The translations under genes were made by a program, and so were the position numbers. A stretch of DNA of 27,995 nt, taken from NCBI GenBank assembly GCA_039105265.1, contig JAPFFF010000278.1, positions 1-27,995 of the forward strand. The letters are read 5' to 3'. Below, in pieces: positions 26,050-27,995 of this stretch; the first letter of the stretch is position 1, and each line of letters begins with the position of its first letter. The stretch comes from Tritrichomonas musculus. Taxonomy: Eukaryota; Parabasalia; Tritrichomonadida; Tritrichomonadidae. The notes under the pieces are model-generated. The model ran no database searches. It was not told where the DNA came from and saw nothing but the letters and a program-made list of their open reading frames with translations.

Positions 26050-27139
26050 AGACCACCTGACAAGGTAAGGCCGTTTAGAAATAAAAAATTAAAAAGGTAA
26101 TATCAAGAAATTGAAAAAAATTTAGGAATTCTTTTTTTAATATTTTATTATAAAAAAATTATCTCTAAGTAATTATGAATATGATTTTCCAAAATTTCAA
26201 GCCTATAAGATTTTTGAAAATTAACATAAAACATTTTTATCTTTATAAATACAAAATGTAATGGATTAAAAACATGTGATAAATGTTATATATTTATTCA
26301 TTTTGTAGTATTTAAAATATATAATTAACAATCTAAGAAAGAATCTCAAATGCTTACATATTAATTGTGTTATTTTTTTCATTTGGAGTTTCTATTAAAT
26401 TATGAAAATAAATATTTGATTGAATAAATATTTTTGTAGTGCTGTTATTCATAGGAAATGAAAAAGAATTTGGCGCTAGATTTTTCAAAAAAGTTGAATC
26501 ATTATATTGATCAATCATTTTCTAACACGAAAAGGCATCAAAAATAAATATATTTTAAATATTTCCTTTGAATATACTAAAATAATATATATTTACATGT
26601 ATATACTTAGATGTGGTAAGATAATATGGATTTTATTAAAAAAAACTGTTAAACTTTTTGAGAAATCAATTAATCAATTAGTATTCTAAAAAAAGCAAGT
26701 ATGATTGACTCCTCAACTTACTTATGCAATACCAATATGAAGAAATACTTGTATATTATCTAGAATGTACCAAACAGTCTTTTAAAAAATAGCCCTGATG
26801 CATATGTTTTAGAATATAATTATGATATCGATTGAGAACATTTGATCAAAGAGACATATGATTGAAAAATGAATTTTTATTTTATTTAATATATTTGGTA
26901 CAGTTTTCTCTTCGTTTTTTTATAAATGAGTATTTATTTAATTTATAAAATAAAGCTTTCAATTTATTAAAAAACGATCATATTTCTTAGAAATATTTAT
27001 CTACATACAAATAATTTTATCTTAAAATTCTGCGCCAATTTTTTTAAAATATTTAATAATTGTAATTGCTATATAGAGTGTTATTATTATTTAAAATATG
27101 GAGCATTTTTAATAGAAAAAATTTTATGCCAGGTGGTCT
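26050..27139. mobile_element. 1090-bp TIR element with 8-bp target duplication
   Basis: The ends are AGACCACCTGACA (26050-26062) and TGCCAGGTGGTCT (27127-27139), complementary at 12 of 13 positions. Both flanks carry TTTTTTTC (26042-26049 and 27140-27147), an 8-bp duplication as expected for hAT- or P-type insertion, though its low complexity weakens it. The interior is A/T-rich; a 60-codon frame at 26507-26689 has no coding character. Non-autonomous. Confidence 0.55.
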
Positions 27140-27147
27140 TTTTTTTC

Positions 27148-27995
27148 GTATTTTTTTGATAAAAAAACGGTTTTCATTTTTTTAAGAAACGGACTAAATC
27201 GTTAAAAAAAAAGCGTCAATTACATCGAATTCGCCAAATTCCTTAAGTTTTCAAAGATCTTAATACAGTGCGTGCAAAATTATCCCAAACCCTCATTTTC
27301 TTGTATGCAAAAAAAAATTAATTTGAATATCATATGACATTTCAGAAAAAAAAAAAAAAAAATACAGATTCGTAGGTGAACATAGAAAATCGCGTGCACA
27401 TTTCAGAAATCTTTTGTGTAATCAATTTAAAATGAATGATATTCTATTTGTAATTTGCCAAATAATTGCTATACGAGTACAGAAATAGTTTTTTAAGTGC
27501 AATTAAGTAAAAAATATAAATTAATTTTTAAACAATTCCTTTTTTTTATTCTAAATTTCGTATTTTTGATATGAACTTTTTGAATAGTGGACTCTGGTAA
27601 CTCAAAATAAAAAATTAGGGCCAAATATAAATTCAAATTTAAAATGAGACTCCAGCCTCGTACCTATTATAAATTCATATTTTTTCTGGGGTAAAACGCT
27701 ATTAAAAAAATAACAAAAAAATTAATAGAGCGTTTTTTTCATTTTTAAATTTTTGTACTAATATTATCATATGAAATATTTCAAAATTAAAACATATCAA
27801 AAAAAGCTTTCTATTAGTTTTTTAAAATTTGGTTTTTATATATATTTTTAAAATTAAAAAAATCCAATTTCTTTTATAAAAGCCTGTAGTCTCGGTTAAA
27901 TTTATTATTTTCAATTGAAATGAAATGCTTTTAAGAAGGTAAGGAATTGTTTGTGTTCGTAATTATTGATTGTTTTGGAATTAACATCATTAAAA
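27148..27995. other. A/T-rich tail with one mariner-like terminus
   Basis: There is no gene. At 27264-27290 a TA dinucleotide is followed by CAGTGCGTGCAAAATTAT, which has the shape of a Tc1/mariner end (TA target, CAGTG start, CAAAA core). The opposite end is not in the window. The remainder is homopolymer-rich spacer. Confidence 0.4.

Noticed and set aside
26507-26689. 60-residue Ile/Tyr-rich frame
   Set aside because: The composition is what random A/T-rich DNA gives, and it lies inside a non-autonomous TIR element.
1-27995. CRISPR array or bacterial operon
   Set aside because: No regularly spaced repeats with unique spacers, no Shine-Dalgarno pattern, and eukaryotic gene families throughout.

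Overview
The window is very AT-rich nuclear DNA from a unicellular eukaryote. The host genes are long single open frames with no visible introns, use the standard code, and are separated by 0.1-1.2 kb of A/T-rich spacer. This style, a type I surface protein with a short cytoplasmic tail, and the crowd of DNA transposons fit a trichomonad (Parabasalia, perhaps Tritrichomonas). That assignment is an inference, not a proof.

Region 1 (1-15.1 kb) is host gene space. It holds the 3' end of a membrane protein (+); a homologue of NELF-B, the metazoan Pol II pausing factor (-); a protein with a beta-rich N-terminal domain and eight basic Ser-Gly-His-Arg modules (+); a BRWD/PHIP-type chromatin reader with WD40 propellers, cryptotudor and one bromodomain (-), with a perfect E2F-type palindrome just upstream; a type I surface protein (+); an unassigned helical protein (+); and a TPR protein (-). 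Two of the seven are nuclear regulators recognisable down to family motifs, which is notable in so divergent a lineage. A tRNA-like Pol III unit lies in the 12.3-13.5 kb spacer.

Region 2 (15.6-21.8 kb) is mobile DNA. First comes a decayed transposase of P-element/THAP9-like design spread over several frames (15.73-18.41 kb). Next is a block visibly richer in G and C, carrying an SF2 helicase of origin-binding-protein style, two small paralogous basic proteins, a cluster of hairpins and palindromes, and a tRNA-like sequence. No capsid, polymerase or integrase is visible, so this block is only called a helicase-bearing virus-like or transposon-like element.

Region 3 (21.8-28.0 kb) is a gene desert made of repeats: an 18-bp minisatellite with a 54-bp higher-order period, a TIR element, a 64-bp duplicated hairpin unit, a foldback whose arms contain long T and A tracts, a 1.48-kb Mutator-like element with a 10-bp target duplication, a 1.09-kb TIR element with an 8-bp duplication, and one end that looks Tc1/mariner-like. 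The foldback and the Mutator-like element share a sequence module, so this stretch is a nest of related non-autonomous elements.
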